From NCBI GenBank assembly GCA_946406115.1, contig OX291545.1:5332001-5396000 (forward strand): a stretch of DNA of 64,000 nt, written 5' to 3'. A program made the position numbers and the translations under genes. Of the stretch, positions 42,956-54,136 are shown piece by piece (the first letter of the stretch is position 1; the number at the start of each line of letters is the position of its first letter). This stretch comes from Apoda limacodes (taxonomy: Eukaryota; Arthropoda; Insecta; Lepidoptera; Limacodidae). The notes under the pieces were generated by a model. That model was not told the DNA's origin and did not search any database. It was given only the letters and a program-made list of their open reading frames with translations.

Positions 42956-43900
42956 AAATTATAAAACCAATTAAAAAGAAAAACCTAATCCTAGATTTTT
43001 TTTTTTCTATATTATACTGATTAATTTATGCTCATGTGAATTTAATACTTTTATTACAGAAAATTAATATTTTATTTATCTTATTTGTGAAAATGTAGTG
43101 TAATATTTTCTAATGTAACGTTATGTTGGTAGGAATATAATTGATTACTTTAGATCATGTAGTTTTATTGTTACAACTGTTGGTATACCGAATATAAAAA
43201 AAAAAAAAAAAATTAGCAGTTTTAACGAAATAAGCAATTAATTACATTGACTGGAAGTTTGTAAAGTTTGTTTAATATTATATTTTTCTTTGTAACTTAA
43301 ATAAAAACGTGATAAATATGATACTAATATGTCTATACTTTTATTAATTAACCATCGAGGGATGGACGCCTAAAACACTTCGACTTTTTAGTTTAAGTTT
43401 AGTATAAACGATTGTAGTAAATATTACTTAATTTTTGTCACAAACGCGATGTTTATGTCGGCAATTAATAAGTTCAATATAGGGTAGTAATTACCTTTTG
43501 TGTCACCTAATTTCACCCAGATAGAAATAATAATTAGGCGGTAAATAAAATAAGTCTTTTCATCAAATTTCTTCCTTTTTTTAAAAAAAAAATATTTAAA
43601 AACTTGAACTTTTTACCTGTGACTAGATTTTAATTTTATTATTTTGTTTTTGTATATTTTAAATGAGTGAAAAAATTATAAGTGGTGAAATATTAGGGTA
43701 AATGTTACCTGTTGATTTCGTTTTTGTTTTTTCTTTCCATCTTTTGTAAATTCGATTTTTTTTCTCGTTTTATGTAACACATAAGATTAAAATGTCTGGC
43801 TGCCAAAGGGTAGATAAATTGGTTGTTTTTAATTTTATTTTTATAAAGTACTAAGTATATATTTTATTGTATTTTATATATAGCATATTGAATTAATCTA
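42956..43900. other. AT-rich spacer and probable 5' UTR of next LINE
   Basis: Low-complexity A/T runs (43196-43213 A-run). No coding similarity. The last ~100 bp may be the 5' UTR of the element that starts at 43905. Confidence 0.35.
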
Positions 43901-43904
43901 TGAT

Positions 43905-44965
43905 GTATAATTTAGATATTGATAATAGTGATGATGACCAATTTCAGTCCTGTTCATCCTCTGATGGATTGATTGAAAGCTTTCACAGCACTTCCATTCC
44001 ACTCAGCACTTCTTTAAATTCTTATTTCTCAGATTCAGTGAAAAATTTAAAGGCCTACACATAAATGCTCAAAGTATTCCGGCATATTTTCTTGATATGC
44101 TGGCGTCTTTTGAAACTCAATATATTTAGGCAATCCTAGTTTCAGAAACCTGGTTAAAATGCTGTCTTCCCTTCACTTCTTATTCCTTGCCTGGATTTCG
44201 CTTAATTCGTGACGATCGTATTGGCAGAAGTGGTGGAGGTGTTGCCATTTATCTCCGTTCCCATATTACTTTCTCAGTGTTAAGCTTGTCAACTCAGCCC
44301 CCACCTGCTGATGCAGCGGAAGACCTTTTAATTGAAATTTATCTGTCCCATACAAAACTCCTTCTTGGAGTCTTTTATAGTCCTTCTCTACATGTCAATT
44401 ATTTTAATACATTTGCAAACCTTTTGGAATTTTACACACCACTTTATAATCATAATATCATCATGGGTGATTTCAACGCATGATAGTAAATGATAGTCGG
44501 TTCTTTGGACTTCAATCAATTATGAAAGCTTGCAATATGAAAATACTGCCCCTTGATGCTACTCATTACTTGCCAAACTGTTCACCATCTCTTCTTGACG
44601 TTATTATGGTTTCCTCTCCCGAGTATGTTTAAAGACATGGCCGCTGACGCATTCTCATACATGATCTAATATATCTATCCTACAAAATCCGTACCCCCAA
44701 AGCAAAGCCGAAAATTCTTCTGCAGCGCAATTTTAGTGGTATGAATATCGATAGCTTAAAGAATGATGCTTCCAAAATTGACTGGTCACCAGCTGCAGAA
44801 ACTGTTGATAAAAAACTTGCAATTTTTAATTCCCTTCTAACAGGATTGTTTGAGATACATGCCCGTTCGACCTGTTCAACTAAAACACATGCCGGCTCCA
44901 TGGCTTACAGATAAAATTAAATCATTACAGGCGAAAAAATGCAGAGCTAAATCCAAGCTCAAAGC
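43905..44965 (+). mobile_element. LINE 5' part: ORF2 start and endonuclease
   Basis: The start MYNLDIDNSDDDQFQSCS corresponds to the start of the element at 48775 (LNSDDSFQSISNSLSANL). After frame breaks: ILVSETWLK (catalytic Glu region), PGFRLIRDDRIGRSGGGVAI, LLLGVFYSPSLHVNYFNTF, HNIIMGDFNA (44470), then linker text KPKILLQRNFSGMNIDSLK and MPAPWLTDKIKSL. The 3' end is cut near 44965 by the minus-strand RTE-like tail. Same family as the minus-strand LINE at 35130-37775. Relative to the 48775 copy the GDFN block is better kept. Confidence 0.8.
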
Positions 44966-44984
44966 TCATTATAAAAAATAATAA

Positions 44985-45780
44985 AATTCAATAAAAATAA
45001 AAATAGCCTTTATTCTATCACAAACATACATTATAAAGATTAAATTTTTACAATCATCAAACTAAATACTAAAATTTCAATTCTTGATTTAAATATATTA
45101 ATTTATTCATTATTTATTTATTTGTTTTAGTGTATATTATTTGAATTCCTTTATTCATTTGCATTATTACTTTAATTTGTGACAGTCGCCTCTTTGGCGT
45201 AGGCCTCCCCCAGCTTCCTCCAATTCTCTCTGTCTCTGGCTTGTCTCCTCCACCTCAGTCCGCATCTTTCCTTAAATATCTTCCCACCTTTTCCTTGGTC
45301 TGCCTCTGACTCTTTTTCCTTCTCTCGGCACCCATTCGGTAATTTTTTTGGTCCATCTATCGTTCTCCATTCTACATATATGTCCTGCTCACTTACATTT
45401 CAAATTTCTTATTTTTTCGAGTACTCAGATATTTTCGATTTTTTCCTTATTATTTTATTTCTAATTTTATTTGAAAACCTTACACCCAACATACTCCTTT
45501 CCATTTTTCTTTGGTGTATAGCAAGCTTATGTTCTTCTTTTTTACGTAGAGACCTATTGGCAGCCATATGTTAGGCAAGGCAATATGACTTTTTCGTATA
45601 ATTTACTTTTTATGTCCCTATTCTTCATTATCACTTTTAGATTCCATTTTTTTTTTCCAAGCATTTTTTATTCGTCTGTTCACTTTTTTTCAGTCCGGTC
45701 TTTAAACGAAATTGATTGGCCCAGGTAAATATACTCTGTAACATACTCTATATCGTCGCCCTTTACTATAATCGATATTT
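44985..45780 (-). mobile_element. RTE-like LINE 3' end
   Basis: The 3' end is at 44985 (complement of AATAAAGGCTATTTTTATTT). On the minus strand from about 45560: HKLAIHQRKMERSMLGVRFS, NKIRNKIIRKKSKISE, then KKITEWVPREGKRVRGRPRK, RWEDIFKERCGLRWRRQARD and RENWRKLGEAYAKEATV. This is the C-terminal tail (ERSMLGV, GRPRKRW, ARDRENW landmarks) of the endonuclease/reverse transcriptase ORF common in insect RTE-like elements. Upstream RT is only faintly visible to 45780. Confidence 0.8.
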
Positions 45781-45809
45781 TATATCGTTACAGTGATAAG
45801 CACAACTTA

Positions 45810-46495
45810 AATACAAGAAATAAAAATAAACTTGCTATGCCAAAGTTTAGCTTACTAAAGCCAACAAATCATTTATGGGAAGCGGTGTAAAATTTTATTA
45901 TAAGTTAACTGTAGAAATTCTTAACTTAGGTAACAAACAGTTTAAATTTTATATTAAACATCTGCTAAGTAATAAAGCATATTATAATGTAGATGAATAT
46001 TTGAATGACAAAATTGTATGGCCTAGTATCACACAAAATTAATGTTAGGTTTTCTATTCAAACTTAAATAATTTAGGTTTGATATGTTAAAGGAGCACTC
46101 TAAAGACCAAGCTAAGTAACGATGTTATGTCTCTGTTGATTACTTTATAGTGGTTGGTGGCGAGCTACCAGGGGATGCACCATGTGCAATCCGCCTTTAG
46201 TTGCCTGGTTTTGGTGGGGCTTTGGATGCGATGCGAGTACGTACGTGTATGTGTGTATTTACATATTTGGATAGATATTGTGTACTTGATGGCTTGGTTC
46301 CTGCATGACTGATTGGTAACAGGTGTACATCCGGGAGTTTCTTGTCACTTCTTCTCCCCTTAGGCTAGTTTCCGAAGTGATGGTAGTTTGAATGATGTGC
46401 ATTTGTTGCCCGGCTGTTGTGTAGGGGCTGGGCCACTTTTGGGTGTGCAACGTCTGTTTGAATGTGTGTATTCATATATGTAATATGTGCGTGTA
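45810..46495 (+). mobile_element. LINE 3' tail (partner of 13600-14565, opposite strand)
   Basis: KNKLAMPKFSLLKPTNHLWE and decayed text give the end of an ORF2, then a ~450-bp 3' UTR. The UTR shares GGTGGCGAGCTACCAGGGGA and CAGGTGTACATCCGGGAGTT with the reverse complement of 13860-14225. No catalytic region remains. Confidence 0.8.
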
Positions 46496-47020
46496 AAGTA
46501 ATCTGGTTATTTATAGGGTACCAAATCTCAGCGTAGTTGTCTAAGAGCGCTAAGACCTTAGCAGAGTCTATTAGCTGCTTTGTTTTACTATAGAGGCTAT
46601 AGTATTTTACGATATTAGGGTACCTTAACGAGATTCAGGCTTGAGCATATCATACATATATTTTGTAGTATTTTGTAGGAACTTTTATTTACCTTAGCCT
46701 TTTACGTGACGTTGGACTTTTGATCGTGGCTTTCTTAGATTAATGGAAACCTTTTTACAGAAAAAGAAAAATAAAACTCAATCATTTCGACACACACGAA
46801 GTTCGCGAGCAGCTTTTTCTTAGGTACTTTAAACTTGAGACACGTTCGAACTCATGTAATATATTCGATTCTTCAAATTTCTTTACTTTAAGATGTTTGC
46901 ATATACGTTTTTAATAAGCTGATTTTTTATATTTTTAATATTACTAATGCTAATAACTTACGTGCAACCTCCGACCGTACGGTTGCATTTTTGTGTACCT
47001 GTTATTTTTTAATAAGAATC
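46496..47020. other. no recognisable gene
   Basis: AT-rich spacer; nothing identified. The last ~60 bp (CCTCCGACCGTACGGTTGCA) may be leader of the ORF1-like piece that follows. Confidence 0.35.
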
Positions 47021-47026
47021 TGGTGG

Positions 47027-47320
47027 TATGTCGCAAGCTAAAGTCGAAAAACAAGTGCTAGAGTTATAACAGACATTACAAGTTTTAGTAAAAAAAGTAG
47101 ATTAGTTAGAAAAAGTGGTAAAAGAGCAGACTGCAACCATTAAATCACAAATGGAGACAATATCTAAACTGGTACAAACGTTAGCTGACAACCAAGCTAC
47201 CCACACCGCAACTGAAAATGTACCAACATCACTGGAACACCTACCATAACGGTAACCCGCTCGGAGTGCTCGAGTTCGTGCGGCTTCGGCTATCTCTCGT
47301 GGCGGTAACAAACTAGTGTA
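47027..47320 (+). pseudogene. ORF1-like coiled-coil fragment of a retroelement
   Basis: From ATG at 47027: MSQAKVEKQVLEL, a stop, QTLQVLVKKVD, a stop, LEKVVKEQTATIKSQMETIS and KLVQTLADNQATHTATEN. Heptad-like spacing of Leu/Val/Ile suggests a coiled coil, as at the N-terminus of many LINE ORF1 or gag proteins. A short basic patch follows (PARSARVRAASAISRGG). Three in-frame stops. Family uncertain; jockey-type ORF1 is my best guess. Confidence 0.45.
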
Positions 47321-47329
47321 CATAATAAA

Positions 47330-47734
47330 CTAGTGTGTATAACAAACTCCATTTTAATGCGAGAAAGTGTCAGCTGATGACTTACTCTCATCCAAAAACC
47401 ATATAATCCACAAATTGGATTTCAATAGGTCTAAGCCACAATTTTAAATGCACTAACGTATTCCTAAACATTAAAAAAATGTATATGGTAATAGATCTAC
47501 CTGAAATTGTTCTAGACAGTACTCGTTTCTCTTAGTTGCAATAAGGGCTAAGCAACGACAATATAAAATACCAATAGTTCAATGCCGCTTAGATTCATTT
47601 AGCTTAAATTTTCTCAGCAACTTTTTGCTAGCGGTCAATAGATGCACATACAACTTTTGTTTACCATAGATTTGCTTATTTGTTGGGTCATTTTAAGCCT
47701 TATCACAACATAGGCTTGTATGATTATATTTATA
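47330..47734. other. no recognisable feature
   Basis: AT-rich spacer; nothing identified. Confidence 0.35.
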
Positions 47735-48345
47735 CCACAAATTCGGCAAACAAGCTTGCGGTCCGCCTGATGGTATGCGGTCTCCGCTGCCAATTGACGC
47801 GTGCAACACCTGGTGCATACGCGCGTGTTGCTGACCCTTCGAAATTTTAATAAACGTCTTCCTTGAAGAGTCTCATACTGTAGTCCCTAGAGAAAGATTG
47901 GCATGGGAGCTTATTCCACAACCTTCGCGTGAGGAAGTTTCTCTGAAACCGCGCTGTACCTGACCATTTAGGTTCTAAGGTGTGAGGATAAATTCCCCGA
48001 TGATGGCGAGCGGTGAGATGGTAAAAAGTAGCCGGGGGTATAATTTCGAGTATTTCCTCAGAACACATTCTGTAGTAGCGGTAGAACACACACAAGTCTC
48101 TCTTCAGACTTAAGGTTTCAATACGGTTTGTGAGTTTGGGATCACCGACGATTCTCACAGCCGGTCGTTGAACCGAGTCAAAAGGGCCAAGCTGGTATCC
48201 GGGTGCACCCGTCCAGAGATGTACTGAAGTACTCCATATGGGGCAAAACTTGCAACTTGTAAAGCAGCAACCTTTGCCCCAAGATGAAGTACTGCTTCAC
48301 TCTGTAAGGTATTTGTACTGTCTTGCAAATGATCTCGGAACTAAA
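47735..48345 (-). mobile_element. LINE 3' end, C-terminal RT region (CR1/jockey-like)
   Basis: Minus strand: LGAKVAALQVASFAPYGV, a damaged GRVHPDTSLALLTRF stretch, VRIVGDPKLTNRIETLSL, CVFYRYYRMCSEEILEIIPP, TFYHLTARHHRGIYPHTLEP, RFQRNFLTRRLWNKLP. The 3' box is at 47735-47760 (complement GCCGAATTTGTGGTATAAA, diverged). 5' truncated. The open frame 48158-47847 is the best-kept copy of this region in the window. Confidence 0.82.
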
Positions 48346-48487
48346 CATTTATTTATAAAGAAGATTACGATTTACACATGTTCTGCAAAAAAAGCCAAAG
48401 AAGATAAGGAGAAACAGAGAAGATCAAACAGAGAAGATCTAGCTAAAATATTTAATATACCATAGGTGGTCAACAAATAGCATGAGT

Positions 48488-48690
48488 AAATGAAGTCCGT
48501 GACTTAGGGTTGCACAGTGATACGCAGCTTAGCTTCCACACTCACGTGCAAATGGTAACCGACACAGCGTTCCAGTGTTCAGGTTTTGTGTTGCGCAATG
48601 CTACTCCGCTGATACCCGAAGCAACTTGTGCCTTGTATGCAGCACTAGTAAGGAGTATTCTTGAAATGAATGCAGTGTTCTGGAATAAAT
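48488..48690 (+). mobile_element. LINE RT thumb fragment
   Basis: Plus strand: VRDLGLHSDTQLSFHTHVQM, FQCSGFVLRNATPLIPEATC and ALYAALVRSILEMNAVFWN, matching the DLGV..D..L.F..H and LVRSILEY..VVW landmarks that follow the RT palm. Isolated, about 65 codons. Confidence 0.7.
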
Positions 48691-48774
48691 ATTTTAATTT
48701 TTTTTTCATACATTTTTATATTTTATTATTATATCTATTTATGTCGTTAATTGTTATGTATGATGATTAATATA

Positions 48775-50462
48775 ATATTAGTATAAATAACACAGATTTT
48801 CTTAATTGTTCTGACTATGGATTGAACAGTGACGATAGTTTTCAAAGTATCTCAAACTCCCTCAGCGCAAATCTAACTTCTGTTTTCTCAGGCTCTCTGA
48901 AAATTTTTAATGTTGTACATATAAATGTTCAGAATATTCCAGCTCATTATCCTGACATGGTAGCATCTTTTGACATCTCTAATATTCACGCTATTCTGAT
49001 ATCAGAATCTTGGCTGAAACCTTATCAGGTTTTTAATTGATTGGTAATGATCGATCTTAAAGGTCGCTAATGACTAAGCGTAACGCAGCCCGCCGCAGTC
49101 GTCATCGCGCTCTCTCTACCAAAAACAAAGCCCGCTTCAACGACTTACACCGGTGTCTAAGATCAGCTGTAGCTGAGCGTTCAATAACGACGAAACAGCG
49201 GATTGCCTTGCATTTAGCCTCTGAGCCCAATGTACCTTAAGCACGCAACCATTCGATCCCGATCACGTGCTCGAGGTAGACGGTGAAGTGGAGCACAGAG
49301 CAGCTTTGCCTCCTTAGGATCCTCTGCCATAGACCTACGCCCCCACAAAGCCCCCTTCTTCCTACCATGACCTTATTTACCTATCCTATAAATCCGCCCT
49401 CCTAAAGCTAAGTCGAGAACACTTCTGCAACGTAATTTTAGTGGGATAGATATTCATCGCTTACGTGATGATGCACAAAAAATCAACTGGGATTCGGTCA
49501 TAAATGCTTCTACAGCTGACGACAAAATTGAATTGTTTAACACACACTTTAGGAGTCTTTATGATGTACATGCTCCCATTCGTGCAGTAAAAGTAAAGAA
49601 CCTTCCTGCTTCTTGGCTCACAAATTAGATTAAAACAATAACGATCAAACTCAAAAAACTGCCTGACTTTTCTCCTTTTATTCTAAGTCTATTTTCTGAT
49701 TGTGATGTTAATAAAAACATACTGCCTATTTCTTTCTACGCTGTTGGAAATGACTGCATTCTCACTCCTCACTCACACCTAGTCTCTATACTGTTGTTCC
49801 TGTTATAACAAATATCCTTAATCACTCAATATCCACCTGTACCTTTCCTGAATCATGGTAAAATTCTATTATTATTTCTTTACCAAATCTTGCGACCTAC
49901 TCCAATTTTAGACTCATATCTATTCTACCCTTCCTGTCAAGGGTACATAAACGTCTTGTTTAGCAACAATCATCTTGTTTTTTGACAAAAAATAAGTTGC
50001 TAAATCCACTACATCTGGTTTCCGTCCTGATCATAGTACGGCTACTGCACATGTTAACGTTATGGACGATATTCGTCTAGGCATGAAAAATAAACAGGTC
50101 ACAGTATTTACATTGTTAGACTTAAGCAATGCTTTTAATAAAGTTGACTTCGGTATTTTGCTACATCAACTTCGTTCTCTTAACATATCTCCACCAGTTA
50201 TCGATTGGTTTCATAGTTACTTGCAGGGCACTCCGGCAACGCATTAAGGTCGATGATTTATGCTCTACCTATTGTGACACTTTTGCTGTCGTTTCGCCAG
50301 GTGGCGTGTTGTCACCACTTCTCTTTGCAATTTTCATAAATCTAATTACATTTCACATATCTTCTGTCTACCATCTCTATGCAGACGATCTTCAGATATA
50401 CAGGCAAGCTTCTATTTATGAGTTTTCAAATGCTATTACAATCAATAATAGGGACCTGTCTT
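48775..50462 (+). mobile_element. LINE (same family as 35130-37775), split by jockey fragment
   Basis: Start region LNSDDSFQSISNSLSANL, then VVHINVQNIPAHYPDM and HAILISESWLKPYQVFN (endonuclease Glu in SES). A jockey fragment occupies 49055-49350. The LINE resumes at about 49352 with LIYLSYKIRPPKAKSRTLLQ, RNFSGIDIHRLRDDAQ and VKNLPASWLTN, and after gaps reaches VFTLLDLSNAFNKVDFGILL (motif A) and YHLYADDLQIYRQAS (motif C, YADD kept). It ends at about 50462 against the gypsy remnant. Frameshifts and a deletion in the fingers; inactive. Confidence 0.82.
49055..49350 (+). mobile_element. jockey fragment nested in LINE, internally deleted
   Basis: LMTKRNAARRSRHRALSTKN corresponds to 39569 in the split jockey, then SAVAERSITT joins directly to text matching the DDDEKADCLASSL region (41670 / 63130), so an internal segment is gone. 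It ends in LRPHKAP-like text near 49350 followed by the host LINE. Confidence 0.8.
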
Positions 50463-50463
50463 C

Positions 50464-50760
50464 TTGTTGGGACACATAGCATCACGGTGCACAGCTGGGA
50501 TCAGCGACAGCAGCGGTGCCGGGGCAGCTCGGTTCAGCACATCACAGGCTGAGCGGCGAGTCGACTTGTGTGCAGTGAAGCCACCTTCCGGAGAAATCAG
50601 TCACCAAGGTGTGTTCTATAAGTTTCATTTTGACTCAGGTGCTAAATGTTCATTGATTAAAGAAAGTTTGGCCTCAAGATTTCATGGAAAACGAATATTT
50701 AACATTAATTCGTTAACAGGTATTGGACAATCAACATTATTCAGTGCCGAGCAAATTTAA
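50464..50760 (+). pseudogene. gypsy gag knuckle end and protease
   Basis: GHIASRC at the start is the second half of a CCHC knuckle. After a Ser/Ala-rich linker comes GVFYKFHFDSGAKCSLIKES, the aspartic protease active site (DSGA), then SLASRFHGKRIFNINSLTGI. The frame is open for 98 codons and ends before the flap region. Confidence 0.8.
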
Positions 50761-51004
50761 TGTGTTGTTTAAATATGTGAATATACTATGGAGATTTTAT
50801 TCCAGGTTTATTTAAGCAGTAATGTTATGTTGTACCGTGAAATTCTGTGTCAGGACTTTATTATTAATATTTCTGCGTCGGAGCTCTCAATTACAAAAAA
50901 AAATGTTTACAAATCAATAGTTTAGTTTCATATAAGTTAAATTAAACGATTTTCAAGCAATTGACACGGATATACTATCACACAAAAAGTGTGAACTGAT
51001 ATCC

Positions 51005-52126
51005 ATGCTTAATGAATTTTCAGAATATTTCACTGATGGTTTACCTAAAACAAGAGTAAACACAGGTGAGTTAAGAAAAAGATTGATCGATCCTCACAAA
51101 ACAGTGCAAAGACGACCATACAGGCTCAGTCCAGATGAACGTGAAATTATGCGTAGTAAAGTTGATGAACTATTGCGCGCAAATATCATTGGACCTAGTT
51201 GTTCCCCATTTGCAAGTCCTGCTTTATTAGTTAAGAAGTGTGACGGTTCATACAGTATGTGCATTGATTATCGTGACCTAAATAATAACACTGTGCCAGA
51301 CAGCTATCGGCTATCTCTAATTGATGATCAAATTTCACGGTTAAACGGCGCTTACTTCTTTACGAAATTAAACTGAGCTAGTGGTTTTCATTTAATTCCA
51401 ATAAAAGATCGAAATTCCATTGAACATACCTCATTTTTGACCTAGGATAATCAATTTGAGTTTTTATCTATGCCTTTATTGGTTTAATTCTATATCTGTA
51501 TTCCAAAGAGCGCGTATAAAAGAACTAGGCAACCTGATACATACTTATATAATAGTTTACGCGGATAATATTTTAATATCAGAAACAATAGATCATGGTA
51601 TAGAACGGCTCCGAACAGTAGGTACTGTTCCTTTTTAAAGACAACACTAGAGTTTCTAGGCTATCAAGTCCAAGCAGGTGAAATTAGACCAAATACTCGC
51701 AAAATCGAGGTTCTAACAGGATTGCCGCCACCTCAAACTGTAACACAACTAAGGCAGTTTATAGGACTTGCAACTTATTTCCGCCAATTTATTCCAAAAT
51801 TTCCGCAAATCATGACACCACTTTATAAGTTGACAACAAAAAATTCATTTTCAATAGACTGAACGTTATTAAGAAATACGTCAAAACGTTATCTCAGTGT
51901 TAACAAAGAAGCCGGTATGATCTTTGACCCACAACATCCAATTGAGTTACACACAGATGCGAGTGCCGACGGTTACCGCGCAATATTGTTACAAGTACTC
52001 GACGGCAAACGGTGGGTCGTTTCTTATTACAGTAAACGAACTTCAGCTAATGAATCAAAGTATCACTCATACGAACTTCAAACTCTCCCTGCAGTCAATG
52101 CTATCCAACAATACCATCACTATTAA
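51005..52126 (+). pseudogene. gypsy reverse transcriptase and RNase H
   Basis: RT begins LIDPHKTVQRRPYRLSPDER and runs through FASPALLVKKCDGSYSMCID and YRDLNNNTVPDSYRLSLID. Motif A reads YFFTKLN followed by a stop and ASGFH; relatives have TKLD, so the catalytic Asp is Asn. Motif C is IVYADNILIS, with the second Asp of the YxDD pair Asn. After the connection (LRQFIGLATYFRQFIPKF) RNase H shows IELHTDASADGYRAILLQ and SYYSKRTSANESKYHSYELQ, keeping its first Asp and Glu. Stops at 51376 and elsewhere. RT would be inactive even if the frame were whole. Confidence 0.85.
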
Positions 52127-52628
52127 CATGGGCGTAAATTTACAGTCGTAACAGTATGTAACTCCTTAAAGTGTTCTCGTAAAAAGATTGACTTAATGCT
52201 GCGTATACACCACTACTTAAGACATTTGATTTCGATAATGTATACACTGCAGGAAAAAATATAGCTCATGTAGATAGATTTCTTTTCGCGAAGTTTCCCT
52301 AAACAAAAATCAGAACAAATACAAAGCCAATGTAAGTCAAAAGCGTATAGGCTTAGCAGAGCTTTCTTCAAATTGGATGCAAGCGGAACAACAAAGTGAT
52401 AGTGAAATACTTAATATATTATCAAAACTCAATAAGCACCAATTGGATAATAATATTGCTAATACCTTTGAAATACGATCGGGAATACTCTACCGAAAAA
52501 TACAAAGAAACGGACGTACCAAGTATTAGTTTTTCCTCGTGCACTTAGATGGTCAGTTATTAATAACTTTCAAAATTCAATAATTCATCTCGGTTATAAT
52601 AAAACACCGGTTTACGACCACTACTGGT

Positions 52629-53430
52629 TTGAAGGCATGTCACGATATCTTGACATGTAAGGTTGCAAAGTCTCAACGATACAAGCTCAATTGCAGCCCT
52701 AAAGTATCTTCCCCCCAGCATACGATTCATGTGGATGCTACAGGTAAGCTCAGCGGTAAGAGAGACTCAAAAGACTACGTTTTTGCCATTAAGGAAAGTA
52801 TAGCCTTATTTGGAGCCCCTTTTCGGATAATAGAGGACCAAGGCCGTTGTTTTGCAATTAAAAAATTTAAAGATTTTGTGACAGTTCAAACATTAATTTA
52901 CACCTTACCGCTACTGAATCCTCACGTGCAAACGGAGAAGTAGAACGAATAATGAGTGTCTTAAAATCGATGCTTACAGCTGTAGAAACTACTGACGATA
53001 AATCGTGGCAAGATGCTTTAGGTGAGATTCAATTAGCCATAAATTGTTCTATAAATCCTATAATAAAAGCTAGTCCTTTAGAACTTAGAACTAATGATCG
53101 GTAAAGTAGCACGCCCCTTATCATTAATAGCTAGTGATAATGCTGAAATTGAAATAAATTGGCTAAATATTAGAGAACAGGCTTAACATAACATAGAAAA
53201 AGCTGCTTACTGTGATAAACAAGGATTTGAGAAAACATAAAGCAAAACTTAATAAATTCTCTATAGGTGACTTTGTTTTGATAGAAAATGAGGCAAGAAA
53301 TCAAACAAAACTGTATCCCAAATATCGTGTACCTATCAAAGCAATAGAGATTTTAGATGGTGATATATATACTCTACAGGCCCTTACTCGAAACGTACCT
53401 ATAAGTATGCCCATGACAAACTGAAAATTA
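52629..53430 (+). pseudogene. gypsy integrase
   Basis: HTIHVDATGKLSGKRDSKDY carries the first catalytic Asp, FGAPFRIIEDQGRCFAIKKF the second (EDQG), and, after a frameshift near 52935, ESSRANGEVERIMSVLKSML carries the catalytic Glu. The C-terminal part reads HKAKLNKFSIGDFVLIENEA and YPKYRVPIKAIEILDGD, the GDFVL-type module before the end of pol. A block between the first and second Asp (about 25 codons in relatives) looks shortened. Inactive because of frame breaks. Confidence 0.82.
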
Positions 53431-53439
53431 TGTCTAGTG

Positions 53440-54136
53440 TTTAAAGTAACTTGACGACTTTACTGTGGAGCCAGATATACAGGGAACATATTCCCGAGAG
53501 ACCGAATAGCTTGTATTTTGTTATAAAATTGGCACCAGAGGTTGTCTGTAGCCGAAGCTTAAGAGCAATCGGTGTCAACCTTGCGTAGTCCGTGAGTACG
53601 CGGTATTGCAGCTGCCCTGGTGGAGATAAGTTTCGTGGAAACCGAGTTTTGGGTTTCGAGAAAACCGATATATGAGGTGGTTCTGTGTAGAGATGTACGT
53701 GTTTGTGAGAGATAAAGGTGGGGAAATTGTGATTTCCTGAGCCTTGAGTTAAAACGCAAAGCTATTCCGTAATTGTATTTTGAATACATGAATGAGTTTA
53801 ATTGTGTATTTGTCAATGCTTCTTTATAAAGTAACTTTATTCGTATTGTTTTTATACGAATTAAGAATTGATTTAATATTGAGTTATGTTTAAAATAGAG
53901 TAAGTACATGATGATAAAGTGTTTTTATTATTATTATTAATAATATTGTTATTATTGTCATTGGCCACGTTGTGAATCTTGTTTTACACGACTTATAAGT
54001 CAAGCTATAGAAATTAACACCCATCAATCTAATAGCTAATTTAAATCTGTGCCTTACACAAATTGTAAAACCAAATGCTGTGTTCACCTCTTAAACTGCC
54101 GATATTTTGCGGCAAAAATAAGAAAATAAGAACATC
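53440..54136. other. no gene; possible gypsy 3' LTR region
   Basis: GACGACTTTACTGTGGAGCC after the end of pol is where a polypurine tract and 3' LTR would be expected, but no second LTR is available to compare. The rest is AT-rich, including an (ATT)n run at 53925-53960. Confidence 0.35.

Larger units (their letters stand above)
50464..53435 (+). mobile_element. Ty3/gypsy LTR retrotransposon pol remnant
   Basis: Contiguous, decayed pol in the gypsy order: end of gag zinc knuckle, protease, RT, RNase H, integrase. No flanking LTR pair was recognised; 53440-53600 may hold the polypurine/LTR start. Multiple stops throughout. It belongs to a different gypsy lineage from the gag in the palindrome, judged by its protease (FDSGAKCS against IDSGSAV). 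Confidence 0.88.

Noticed and set aside
44680..44901. 73-codon minus-strand frame as a gene
   Set aside because: Antisense to the LINE linker (QRNFSGMNIDSLK region) on the plus strand.
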